The notes below the pieces were generated by a model. That model saw nothing but the letters and a program-made list of their open reading frames with translations. It made no database searches and was not told the origin of the DNA. DNA of 64,000 bases from Arthrobacter crystallopoietes (lineage in GTDB: Bacteria; Actinomycetota; Actinomycetes; Actinomycetales; Micrococcaceae), in NCBI RefSeq assembly GCF_017603825.1, contig NZ_CP072014.1:1054001-1118000 (forward strand), given 5' to 3'. The stretch's first letter is position 1; every line of letters begins with the position of its first letter. Positions 50,511-58,560 of this stretch are shown piece after piece. The position numbers were made by a program, and so were the translations under genes.

Positions 50511-50516
50511 TACCCT
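50511..50516 (+). promoter_or_regulatory. -10 box of the leaderless SpoU gene
   Basis: TACCCT ends 6 nt before the GTG at 50523. Confidence 0.5.
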
Positions 50517-50522
50517 TGAGAG

Positions 50523-51266
50523 GTGGAAGAGACGAACAACCAGCTCACCGTGGCCTTGCCGACGGCGGACCCCGGGAATGACACCGGGAATGACTCCGGG
50601 AATACTGCCGCAGCGACCGTTGGGACCGGACCGGCTGCCCCGGCTGCCCCGGCTGCCCCGGTGGTCGGCGTCGGCCCATGGGAAGGTCCGCTGCCGGAAG
50701 GCGACCACTGGGATCCGGAGCTGCTGGCCCACGGGGACACCCGCAATGTGGTGGACGAGTACCGCTACTGGAAGCACGAGGCGATCGTGGCGGAGCTGGA
50801 TTCCCGCCGGCACAACTTCCACGTGGCGATTGAGAATTGGCAGCACGACCTGAACATCGGCTCCGTGGTGCGTTGCGCCAACGCCTTCCTGGCCAAGGAA
50901 GTGCACATCATCGGACGACGGCGGTGGAACCGGCGGGGTGCCATGGTCACCGACCGCTACCAGCACGTCCGCCACCACCCCACGGTGGAAGACTTCGTCA
51001 GCTGGGCGCAGGAGGAGGGGCTGCGGGTGATCGGGATCGACAACTTCCCCGACTCGGTGCCGCTGGAAACCTACGACCTGCCGGAAAACTGCGTGCTGGT
51101 GTTCGGCCAGGAAGGCCCCGGCCTGACGCCGGAGGTCCACGAGGTGGCCGATGCCACGCTGTCCATCGCGCAGTTCGGCTCCACCCGGTCCATCAATGCC
51201 TCGGCTGCGGCCGCCATCGCCATGCACGCGTGGGTACGCCGCCACGTCTTCGCGCAGCACGTCTAG
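50523..51266 (+). CDS. TrmH/SpoU-family RNA 2'-O-methyltransferase
   Basis: A 247-residue SPOUT-class methyltransferase. The core (about 95-245) has NIGSVVRCANAFLAKEVHIIG (motif 1), VLVFGQEGPGLTPEV (motif 2) and ISAQFGSTRSINASAAAAIAMHAW-type motif 3. The N-terminal 60 residues are low-complexity, encoded by two short tandem repeats (three CCGGGAATGA-like units, then three CCGGCTGCC units). The substrate is a tRNA or rRNA ribose. GTG start. Confidence 0.88.
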   Translation: MEETNNQLTVALPTADPGNDTGNDSGNTAAATVGTGPAAPAAPAAPVVGVGPWEGPLPEGDHWDPELLAHGDTRNVVDEYRYWKHEAIVAELDSRRHNFHVAIENWQHDLNIGSVVRCANAFLAKEVHIIGRRRWNRRGAMVTDRYQHVRHHPTVEDFVSWAQEEGLRVIGIDNFPDSVPLETYDLPENCVLVFGQEGPGLTPEVHEVADATLSIAQFGSTRSINASAAAAIAMHAWVRRHVFAQHV

Positions 51267-51430
51267 GGGGTAGGCCAGGCACACCCGGGCGAGCATCGCA
51301 CGTCCAGGGGATCTGGTAGGCACTTGGCACGGCGCTTTATGTCGCTTTGGGACCTTGTATGACGAGCCGGTAGTGGCCCGCCGTGCGCTCTGCTAACTTC
51401 CGATAGTTGGTTCAAAGAGGGGATGTGCGG

Positions 51431-52525
51431 GTGAAGCTGGTCAAGCACCACGTCCGCACGCTTCATTCCCTCGGTCCGGCCAGCAACGATCATCTGGCGG
51501 CACTCCGCGTCGCCGTCAGCGTGGCCGTGCCGTCGCTCGTCCTGCTGTTCCTGGGGTGGCCGGACCTGATCATCTACGCCGTTTTCGGGGCGCTGACGGG
51601 CATGTACGGCAGGAACGAACCGCACCAGCTTCGGCTCAAGCACCAGACACAGGCAGCTTTGTTCCTCCTGTCCGGCGTGACCGTCGGAGTCTTGCTGTCG
51701 GTCGCCCACATCCATTCATGGGGCCTGGTGGTCGTCGAGGCACTGCTCGCCGGAGTCGGCTCCGTGGTAGCAGACAGGTTGCGGCTCCGGCCGAACGGGC
51801 CGTTCTTCGGCATCCTGGCCCTGGGCGCTTGTGCCTCCATTCCCACCACCGTTCCGATGCTCGCCGCCGTACTGATTTGCGCCGGGTCCGCCGCGTTCTC
51901 CGTCGCGATCGGCTTCGGCGGCTGGATCAGGCTGCGGACCTGGAACCCGGCTGCCGTCCGGGCTGCGGCGCCCCTGGGCCGGCAGAAGACCGTGGTGCAC
52001 GCTGCACGCTACGTGCTGGCTGTCGGCGCCGCGGGAGCCATCGGGGTTCTGAGCGGCAGCGGGCATCCGCACTGGGCCATGGCCGCGGCCGCCGTCCCCC
52101 TGGCCGGCGCGGATCTGCCCAGCAGCGTCCATCGCGGACTGCACCGGATTGTCGGCACCTTCCTCGGCTTGGCGGTTGTCGCCGTCGTACTTTTTCCTGG
52201 TCCCGCCTCGCCGCTGCAGTTCTTTCCCGGCCGGGAAGCCGCCGTGCTGGCTGTCCTGGTGATCATTTTCCAATTCACCACCGAACTGTTCATGACCCGG
52301 CATTACGGGCTCGCCATGGTCTCCTTCACCCCGGTCATCCTGCTCATGACACAGCTGGCGTTCCCGGAGGACCCGCTCCTGCTGGTCACCGAGCGCGGTG
52401 TGGAAACGCTTGTGGGCGCGGCGATCGGCATCCTCGTGGTGGTCACCGTCCACGCGCGGCGGAGTGCCGCGGGCTCCGGTCGGGTGGATACAGGCGGCAG
52501 CAAGGACATCGGGGCGGCTTCATAG
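51431..52525 (+). CDS. FUSC-like (aromatic acid exporter family) membrane protein
   Basis: A 364-residue integral membrane protein with two blocks of hydrophobic helices (about 20-165 and 195-330), the repeat arrangement of the FUSC/aromatic-acid-exporter group: LAALRVAVSVAVPSLVLLF and the later HPHWAMAAAAVPLAG...HRGLHRIVGTFLGL. These families are thought to export aromatic acids or fusaric acid-like compounds. GTG at 51431 has AGAGGGG 8 nt upstream; another GTG two codons earlier is too close. Confidence 0.8.
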   Translation: MKLVKHHVRTLHSLGPASNDHLAALRVAVSVAVPSLVLLFLGWPDLIIYAVFGALTGMYGRNEPHQLRLKHQTQAALFLLSGVTVGVLLSVAHIHSWGLVVVEALLAGVGSVVADRLRLRPNGPFFGILALGACASIPTTVPMLAAVLICAGSAAFSVAIGFGGWIRLRTWNPAAVRAAAPLGRQKTVVHAARYVLAVGAAGAIGVLSGSGHPHWAMAAAAVPLAGADLPSSVHRGLHRIVGTFLGLAVVAVVLFPGPASPLQFFPGREAAVLAVLVIIFQFTTELFMTRHYGLAMVSFTPVILLMTQLAFPEDPLLLVTERGVETLVGAAIGILVVVTVHARRSAAGSGRVDTGGSKDIGAAS

Positions 52526-52619
52526 ACCCCTCCGGGTGGCCCGCTGCCGGGGGCGACTGGATAGGATGGAGACAGAGGCCACCTCCCTCGAGAACTCACT
52601 TATCTATCAAGGAGTCCGC

Positions 52620-53642
52620 ATGCCTATTGCAACCCCTGAGATCTATACCGAGATGATTGACCGCGCCAAGAGCGGCGGCTTCGCCTACCCTGCAATCAAC
52701 GTCACCTCTTCGCAGACGCTGAACGCGGCACTGCAGGGCTTCGCCGATGCGGGCTCGGACGGCATTATTCAGGTGTCCACCGGCGGTGCCGCTTATTGGT
52801 CCGGCGCAGGGGTCAAGGACATGGTTGCCGGTTCCCTGGGTTTTGCGGCGTTTGCCCGCGAGGTTGCCAAGAAGTACCCGATCAACGTTGCGCTGCACAC
52901 GGACCACTGCCCCAAGGACAAGCTGGACAGCTTTGTGCTGCCGCTGCTCGCCGAATCCGAGGCAGCCGTCAAGCGCGGCGAGGACCCGATCTTCAACTCC
53001 CACATGTGGGACGGCTCGGCTGAGACCCTGGAAGACAACCTCCGCATCGCCGAGGAGCTGCTGGCCCGCACCGCCGCGGCCAAGATGATCCTCGAGGTCG
53101 AGATTGGCACCGTCGGCGGCGAGGAAGACGGCGTCGAGAATGAGATCAACGAGAAGCTTTACACTACGGTCGACGACGGCCTGAAAACCATCGAGGCGCT
53201 CGGCGCGGGCGAGAAGGGCCGCTACATCACCGCCCTGACCTTCGGTAACGTGCACGGCGTCTACAAGCCGGGCGGCGTGAAGCTGCGCCCCGAGCTGCTC
53301 AAGCAGATCCAGGACGAGGTCGGCGGGAAGATCGGCAAGGAGAAGCCGTTCGACCTGGTCTTCCACGGTGGCTCCGGCTCCTCCGAGCAGGAAATCGCGG
53401 ACGCTGTTTCCTACGGCGTGATCAAGATGAATGTGGACACCGACACCCAGTACGCGTTCACCCGCCCGGTGGCCGGCCACATGTTTGCTAATTACGACGG
53501 CGTTCTCAAGGTGGACGGCGACGTTGGCAACAAGAAGGCCTATGACCCGCGCGTTTGGGGGGCCGCCGCCGAGAAGAGCATGGCCGCCCGCGTGGTCGAA
53601 GCCGCCCAGCGGCTGGGTTCGGCCGGAAAGTCCGTGAAGTAA
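52620..53642 (+). CDS. fba: Class II fructose-bisphosphate aldolase
   Basis: A 340-residue zinc-dependent aldolase that cleaves fructose-1,6-bisphosphate in glycolysis. ALHTDHCPKDKL has the catalytic Asp and a zinc His, LEVEIGTVGGEEDGV the Glu ligand, TFGNVHGVYKPG and VFHGGSGSSEQEI the remaining His ligands and phosphate-binding loop. This is the longer class IIA type. AAGGAG lies 5 nt before the ATG. The DUF3151 gene starts directly after its stop. Confidence 0.95.
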   Translation: MPIATPEIYTEMIDRAKSGGFAYPAINVTSSQTLNAALQGFADAGSDGIIQVSTGGAAYWSGAGVKDMVAGSLGFAAFAREVAKKYPINVALHTDHCPKDKLDSFVLPLLAESEAAVKRGEDPIFNSHMWDGSAETLEDNLRIAEELLARTAAAKMILEVEIGTVGGEEDGVENEINEKLYTTVDDGLKTIEALGAGEKGRYITALTFGNVHGVYKPGGVKLRPELLKQIQDEVGGKIGKEKPFDLVFHGGSGSSEQEIADAVSYGVIKMNVDTDTQYAFTRPVAGHMFANYDGVLKVDGDVGNKKAYDPRVWGAAAEKSMAARVVEAAQRLGSAGKSVK

Positions 53643-54062
53643 ATGGCCGAGTTCCGCAGGAACCTGCTGGGCCCGGACGCCACCAAGCTGCCGGAGGAAA
53701 CCGAAGTCCTGGCGCGGCTGGACGCCGGCGACGAGGCCCTTGACCTCGCAGCAAAGCACCCGACGTCGTCGTTGGTTTGGGCCATCCTGGCCGATGAGGC
53801 CTACGGCGAGGGCCGGACCATCGAGTCCTACGCGTTTGCCCGCGTGGGATACCACCGTGGCCTGGACGCCCTGCGCCGGGCCGGCTGGAAGGGCGCCGGA
53901 CCCATTCCGTGGGAGCACGAGCCGAACCGCGGCTTCCTGCGCGCCTTGTATGCGCTGGGCCGGGCGGCCGCAGCCATCGGCGAGGGTGAGGAAGTAGCCC
54001 GGATCGACAAGTTCCTCAATGAATCGGACCCCGAGGCGAAGGCTGCCATCGAGGCCTCCTGA
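53643..54062 (+). CDS. DUF3151 protein
   Basis: A 139-residue soluble helical protein of the actinobacterial DUF3151 family: RRNLLGPDATKLPEE, SLVWAILADEAYGEGRTIESYAFARVGYHRGLDALRRAGWKGAGPIPWEHEPNRGFLRAL. The repeat-like helices suggest a TPR-type scaffold; the function is unknown. It begins immediately after the fba stop (0 nt), and pairing with fba is conserved in related genomes as far as I know, suggesting a link to aldolase. A strong hairpin follows. Confidence 0.85.
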   Translation: MAEFRRNLLGPDATKLPEETEVLARLDAGDEALDLAAKHPTSSLVWAILADEAYGEGRTIESYAFARVGYHRGLDALRRAGWKGAGPIPWEHEPNRGFLRALYALGRAAAAIGEGEEVARIDKFLNESDPEAKAAIEAS

Positions 54063-54089
54063 GCTTCCTGATGCAATAAGTGGAGAAAA

Positions 54090-54128
54090 GGCGGGAGCAG
54101 CGGCGCACAAAGCGCCCCTGTTCCCGCC
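54090..54128 (+). terminator. Hairpin ending the fba-DUF3151 unit
   Basis: GGCGGGA-CAG-GGCGC pairs with GCGCC-CTG-TTCCCGCC around a 5-nt loop, 27 nt after the DUF3151 stop. No U-tract follows. Confidence 0.65.
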
Positions 54129-54300
54129 ACTCGTTAACACAGGTGAATCGGAAGGAAAAACGTTCCGACTGGCGCATATGTCCGGGATCACTTATATTTC
54201 TGCTTAGGTCCGGATGAAGCCGGCCGCAGGGCGCGGAATTCATCGGATTGGCGCGAGTGCTGCCCTGCCTGCACAGCCAAGTTGGGGACAGGACATCCAC

Positions 54301-55446
54301 GTGACATCACGACTGCGCTCAGCGCTGCTCACCGGCGCCGTTGCCGCCACACTCGCCCTCGGGGCCGCACCGGCCCAGGCCGACGACCAGCAGGATCCGT
54401 CAGGCCTTCCCGCCGCGGAACAAACCGCCCCCGCGCCTGCTGCGGGCCTGGTCGCCACTGACCTTGAAGCTGCACCTGCCACCGAACCCGCCCCGGCCAC
54501 CGAAGTTGTGCCGGCCGAACCCGCACCTGCTCCGGTGCAGCCGGAAGAGCTGCTGGCCGACGCAGTCATTCCCGTGCTGGTGGAGGAAACCGAGACCAAC
54601 GACGACGGCGGGACGCCCACCGGGTCAGTCGAGGAATCGCTTGAGGATGTTGACGGTGGCGCTGGAGGGGCCGTCGACCCGCTGGAAGACGGCGCGGTCG
54701 ACGCACCGGCCAGCGGTGCGGGGGAGGATCCCGCTGCTGAAGCTGACCCGGCGCCCGTGGCCGAAGCTGAACCTGCTCCGGCCATACCTGTGGTCCGGCC
54801 CGGCACCCCGTCCGGCCCCACGCCCTCTACTCCTCAGACCCCGGTTCCTGCCGGCTTCGAGTCCATCGTTGTGGGCGGCCGCACCCTGACCCACACAGAC
54901 TTCAACATCCCCGATGACATCGCCGCCAGCGACGAGGAGACCATCGCCCGCTGGATGGAAGAGAATATTGACCTTGTCCTCGAGTCCGAGGGCATGATCT
55001 ACATCGTTGACCTCATGATCGGCTATCTCGAAACGGGAGACCGGGAAGGTCTGGAAGCCCTGATCCGCGAACTGGGCGCCTCCGATCCTGCTGCCGCGGA
55101 AGACTTGATTCGGGAGCTGGACGGATGGTTCCAGTGGCTCGAAGAATGGCCGGCCGGCTTTGGAGAATGGCCAGACAACTTCGGGGAATGGCCGATGGGC
55201 GAGGAGATCTTCCCCGCGCCGCCGGCCACCGAACCATCAGCCGTCTCCCCGGCCAGCGTCGAGGTGGCTCCGGCCGCGGTCGTGCCCGCTTCGAGGCACG
55301 CCGAACAGCCTGCCGCGCCCGTGACCGCCCCGGCAGGCGAACTGGCAGAAACCGGTGCCACAGGCACCGTCTGGCTGGCCACCGGCGGGGCAGGATTGTT
55401 GCTGCTCGGCGTCGCCCTGGTTGCATTGCGACGCCGGACGGCCTGA
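54301..55446 (+). CDS. LAETG-anchored acidic surface protein, unknown function
   Basis: A 381-residue exported protein. The signal peptide (1-27) ends APAQA. Residues 30-185 are an acidic Ala/Pro/Glu-rich, disordered stretch. Residues 190-280 are a predicted folded helical domain (FESIVVGGRTLTHTDFNIPDD onwards), and 281-298 contain three EWP units, two as FGEWP. The C-terminus is a cell-wall sorting signal: LAETG (348-352), a hydrophobic helix and RRRTA. LAxTG is the class E sortase motif of high-GC actinobacteria. I do not recognise the central domain. GTG start at 54301; no sortase gene is nearby. Confidence 0.78.
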   Translation: MTSRLRSALLTGAVAATLALGAAPAQADDQQDPSGLPAAEQTAPAPAAGLVATDLEAAPATEPAPATEVVPAEPAPAPVQPEELLADAVIPVLVEETETNDDGGTPTGSVEESLEDVDGGAGGAVDPLEDGAVDAPASGAGEDPAAEADPAPVAEAEPAPAIPVVRPGTPSGPTPSTPQTPVPAGFESIVVGGRTLTHTDFNIPDDIAASDEETIARWMEENIDLVLESEGMIYIVDLMIGYLETGDREGLEALIRELGASDPAAAEDLIRELDGWFQWLEEWPAGFGEWPDNFGEWPMGEEIFPAPPATEPSAVSPASVEVAPAAVVPASRHAEQPAAPVTAPAGELAETGATGTVWLATGGAGLLLLGVALVALRRRTA

Positions 55447-55529
55447 ACGTCCAGCGCTGCGGCGGCTGAACCGGACCGTCATGGCGGATCAGTAGAATCG
55501 ACTGCTGGACCGCTTTGAAAGGTACGATT

Positions 55530-56156
55530 TTGGCCAAACTCTATTTCCGGTACGGCGCGATGAATTCCGGAAAGTCCACCGGACTGCTCCAGGTTGCCTT
55601 CAACTACGAGGAGCGCGGGCAGCGCGTGCTGCTGGCCAAACCCCAGCTCGACACCAAGGGCGACACCGCGATCGTCTCCCGCCTGGGCATGACCCGGGAG
55701 GTGGACTTCCTGATCCGCCCGGGCGATAACGTCCGGGAGCTGTTCGGGAAGGTCGCCTCGGGGGATGATCCGGATGCCCTGCTGGAGCATGTGGAGGTCA
55801 AGCCGGTAGCCTGCCTGCTGGTGGACGAGGCGCAGTTCCTGACACCTGGCCAGGTGGATGATCTGTTCCGCATCGCAGTGCTGGACGGCGTGCCGGTGAT
55901 CGCCTACGGCATCCGCACCGACTTCCGCACGGTAGCCTTCCCCGGCGCCGGCCGGCTGCTTGAACTGGCCCATTCGCTGGAGGAGCTGAAGACGATCTGC
56001 CGCTGCGGGCGGAAAGCGGTCTTCAACACCCGGCGGATCGGAAACGAGATTGTTTTCGACGGCGAGCAGGTGGCCATCGACGGCCAGGACATCGCGTACG
56101 AATCGTTGTGCGGGAACTGCTATCTTGAGGCGTCCGGCGGCCGGCTCGGCAGCTGA
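55530..56156 (+). CDS. tdk: Thymidine kinase
   Basis: A 208-residue type II thymidine kinase that phosphorylates thymidine with ATP. It has the P-loop GAMNSGKSTGLL (about 9-20), LLVDEAQFL (catalytic Glu) and IAYGIRTDFRT. The zinc-site cysteines are in CRCGRKA and the late CGNC, and the LVA-type lasso loop is present. TTG at 55530 is chosen because AAAGG lies about 8 nt upstream. The last 37 nt overlap the 3' end of the convergent DUF72 gene. Confidence 0.92.
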   Translation: MAKLYFRYGAMNSGKSTGLLQVAFNYEERGQRVLLAKPQLDTKGDTAIVSRLGMTREVDFLIRPGDNVRELFGKVASGDDPDALLEHVEVKPVACLLVDEAQFLTPGQVDDLFRIAVLDGVPVIAYGIRTDFRTVAFPGAGRLLELAHSLEELKTICRCGRKAVFNTRRIGNEIVFDGEQVAIDGQDIAYESLCGNCYLEASGGRLGS

Positions 56157-57004
56157 GAGTCGGCCAGCCGCTTCGCCAGGCCCATCGCGTCGTAAGGTGC
56201 GCGGACCTTCACATCGTTGTCGAAGTAAAGGTAGGCGTCCCGGCCCACCCCGTCGGGGCAGCCGCTGCCGTCCAGCCAGCCGCGGACCGTGTCCGCCCAA
56301 TGATCCAGGTCGGCATCGCCGTAGCCGCTGACGTAGAGCTCGTCCTTGCCGTGCAGCCGGACGTAGGCGAAGTCGGCCGTGATCTCGTGCACCATCGGCC
56401 AGGTCCCGGCGCTGTCGGCCACGACCAGGGCAATGTTGTGCCGGCGCAGCTGCGCGTAGAAGTCCTCGGTGACGAAGGTGGAACTGCGCACCTCCATGGC
56501 ATGGCGCAGCGGCCGCTCCTCGGTAACGTCGAACCAGGTCCTGTCCCGCATCAAGTCCGTATGTTCGGACGCAAGGCGGGCCGCCGCCGTCGTTGTTCGG
56601 GGCAGCAGCGTCAGGAACTCCTCGACGACGTCGGGGTCGTATTTGAGGTTTTCCGGCAGCTGCCATAGGAACGGGCCGAGCTTGCCGCCGAGCGCCAGCA
56701 CGCCCGAGGCGAAGAAGTTCGCCAGCGCCCCGCGGGCCTCCCGAAGGCGGCGCATGTGGGTGATGAAGCGGCCGCCCTTGACCGCGAAGACGAAGTGCTC
56801 CGGTGTGGCGTCGCGCCATTGCAGCCAGCTGGACGGGCGCTGCAGGGAGTAGAAGGAGCCGTTGATTTCCAGCGAGTCGAGGTGGGTCGCGGCGTATTCG
56901 AGTTCCTGCCGCTGGGGGAGGCCCTTGGGATAGAACGTTCCGCGCCACGGGGCGTAACGCCACCCGGAGATGCCGACCCTCGCAACTGGTTTCAAAGTCC
57001 CCAC
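56120..57004 (-). CDS. DUF72 (YecE-like) protein
   Basis: A 294-residue DUF72 TIM-barrel-like protein: RVGISGWRYAPWRGTFYPKGLPQRQELEYAATHLDSLEINGSFYSL, FVFAVKGGRFITHMRRLRE, FLWQLPENLKYD and YVRLHGKDELYVSGY are standard. The molecular function of the family is unknown. GTG at 57004 is preferred because TAGCGT (57012-57017) ends 7 nt upstream; GTG at 57013 with GGAG 4 nt upstream is the alternative. Its 3' end overlaps tdk by 37 nt. Confidence 0.87.
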   Translation of the reverse strand: MGTLKPVARVGISGWRYAPWRGTFYPKGLPQRQELEYAATHLDSLEINGSFYSLQRPSSWLQWRDATPEHFVFAVKGGRFITHMRRLREARGALANFFASGVLALGGKLGPFLWQLPENLKYDPDVVEEFLTLLPRTTTAAARLASEHTDLMRDRTWFDVTEERPLRHAMEVRSSTFVTEDFYAQLRRHNIALVVADSAGTWPMVHEITADFAYVRLHGKDELYVSGYGDADLDHWADTVRGWLDGSGCPDGVGRDAYLYFDNDVKVRAPYDAMGLAKRLADSQLPSRPPDASR

Positions 57005-57011
57005 GCTCAGC

Positions 57012-57017
57012 ACGCTA
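57012..57017 (-). promoter_or_regulatory. -10 box of the leaderless DUF72 gene
   Basis: TAGCGT on the minus strand ends 7 nt before the GTG at 57004. Confidence 0.45.
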
Positions 57018-57125
57018 CTCCGCGGGGACACGGGAGGCCAGAGCCGCCCGGACACCCATTGCGACTTCCCGCGGCTGGAGGAATCCGCGGTTAATCGGCG
57101 CATCGGCTAAACTTGGCAGGTAAGA

Positions 57126-57152
57126 GCCCCAGAACTCCTCCGGAGTCGGGGC
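57126..57152 (+). promoter_or_regulatory. Hairpin in the purA leader
   Basis: GCCCC-AGA-ACTCC / GGAGT-C-GGGGC forms a 10-bp interrupted stem about 75 nt upstream of purA, shortly after a TAAACT -10-like box (57107-57112). It could be a leader regulator or stabiliser; only GTTCTC follows it, so termination is doubtful. Confidence 0.45.
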
Positions 57153-57227
57153 GTTCTCATGCGCGGCAGATGCTTCCTGCCTCTCCCCTTGGCAGGGTTT
57201 CCGCCGCATCGAATGGGGGAGGATCCC

Positions 57228-58517
57228 ATGCCAGCAATTGTGATCGTCGGAGCCCAGTGGGGCGACGAAGGTAAAGGCAAGGCAACGGACTTGCTTGGCG
57301 GCCGCGTGGACTACGTGGTCAAGCCGAACGGCGGCAACAACGCCGGCCATACCGTCGTCGTTGGTGGTGAGAAGTACGAGCTCAAGCTCCTTCCCGCCGG
57401 CATTCTCAGCCCCAACGCCACCCCCATTATCGGCAACGGTTGCGTGGTGAACCTGGAAGCCCTGTTCGAGGAGATCGACGGCCTGGAGGCACGCGGCGCC
57501 GACACGTCCAAGCTCCGCGTCTCCGCCAACGCCCACCTGGTGGCGCCGTTCCACCAGACCATGGACAAGGTGACGGAGCGCTTCCTGGGTAAGCGGGCCA
57601 TCGGCACCACCGGTCGTGGCATCGGCCCCGCCTACATGGACAAGGTGGCCCGGCTGGGCATCCGTGTGCAGGACGTGTTCGACGAGTCCATCCTGCGCCA
57701 GAAGGTACAAGGCTCGCTGCACCAGAAGAACGAGCTGCTGGTCAAGGTCTACAACCGGCGCGACGTCGACGTCGAAGAGATCGTGGAGTACTTCCTGTCC
57801 TTCGCGGAGCGGCTGCGCCCGATGATGATTGACTCCACCTTCGTACTGAACGAGGCGCTCGACGACGGCAAGGTGGTGCTGATGGAGGGCGGCCAGGCCA
57901 CGTTCCTGGACGTGGACCACGGCACCTACCCGTTTGTCACCTCCTCCAACCCGACGGCGGGCGGCGCGTCCGTGGGCTCGGGCATTGGTCCCACCCGGAT
58001 CAACCGTGCCGTGGGCATCATCAAGGCCTACACCACCCGCGTGGGCGCCGGACCGTTCCCCACCGAGCTCTTCGATGAGATGGGCGAGTACCTGCAGAAG
58101 ACCGGCGGCGAGTTCGGCGTGAACACCGGTCGCCCTCGCCGCTGCGGCTGGTACGACGCCGTGCTGGCGCGCCATGCCTCGCGGGTCAACGGTTTCACGG
58201 ACTACTTCGTGACCAAGCTGGACGTGCTGACCGGGATCGAGCGGATTCCGGTGTGCGTGGCGTACGACGTCGACGGCGTCCGGCATGACGAGATGCCGAT
58301 GACCCAGACCGAGTTCCACCATGCGAAGCCCATCTTCGAGTACTTCGACGGCTGGACCGAGGACATCACCGGCGCCCGGAGTATCGCGGATCTGCCGCCG
58401 AACGCCCAGCTCTACGTGAAGGCGCTCGAGGACATCTCCGGCACCCGGATCTCCGCCATCGGCGTGGGCCCGGACCGGGACCAGACCATCGTGGTGCGGG
58501 ACCTTATCGCCGAATAG
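57228..58517 (+). CDS. purA: Adenylosuccinate synthetase
   Basis: A 429-residue PurA that makes adenylosuccinate from IMP, aspartate and GTP in AMP synthesis. [14 protein letters not shown] (about 8-21, P-loop with catalytic Asp), [11 protein letters not shown] (catalytic His), [35 protein letters not shown] and [12 protein letters not shown] are all present, with the IMP and GTP sites complete. The ATG at 57228 has GGGGGAGG 5 nt upstream. Confidence 0.97.
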   Translation: MPAIVIVGAQWGDEGKGKATDLLGGRVDYVVKPNGGNNAGHTVVVGGEKYELKLLPAGILSPNATPIIGNGCVVNLEALFEEIDGLEARGADTSKLRVSANAHLVAPFHQTMDKVTERFLGKRAIGTTGRGIGPAYMDKVARLGIRVQDVFDESILRQKVQGSLHQKNELLVKVYNRRDVDVEEIVEYFLSFAERLRPMMIDSTFVLNEALDDGKVVLMEGGQATFLDVDHGTYPFVTSSNPTAGGASVGSGIGPTRINRAVGIIKAYTTRVGAGPFPTELFDEMGEYLQKTGGEFGVNTGRPRRCGWYDAVLARHASRVNGFTDYFVTKLDVLTGIERIPVCVAYDVDGVRHDEMPMTQTEFHHAKPIFEYFDGWTEDITGARSIADLPPNAQLYVKALEDISGTRISAIGVGPDRDQTIVVRDLIAE

Positions 58518-58548
58518 CGGTACCCTGTCCGGCCTCCGGGTTTGGGCG

Positions 58549-58554
58549 TAGCAT
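58549..58554 (+). promoter_or_regulatory. -10 box of the PLP-enzyme gene
   Basis: TAGCAT ends 6 nt before the ATG at 58561, consistent with a leaderless start. Confidence 0.45.
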
Positions 58555-58560
58555 GCAGGA

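Noticed and set aside
52596-54191. 531-codon frame antisense to fba and DUF3151
   Set aside because: Both plus-strand genes are clearly real, so this frame is a shadow.
55479-56963. 494-codon minus frame spanning tdk and DUF72
   Set aside because: It is out of frame with DUF72 and antisense to tdk; no conserved motif is seen.
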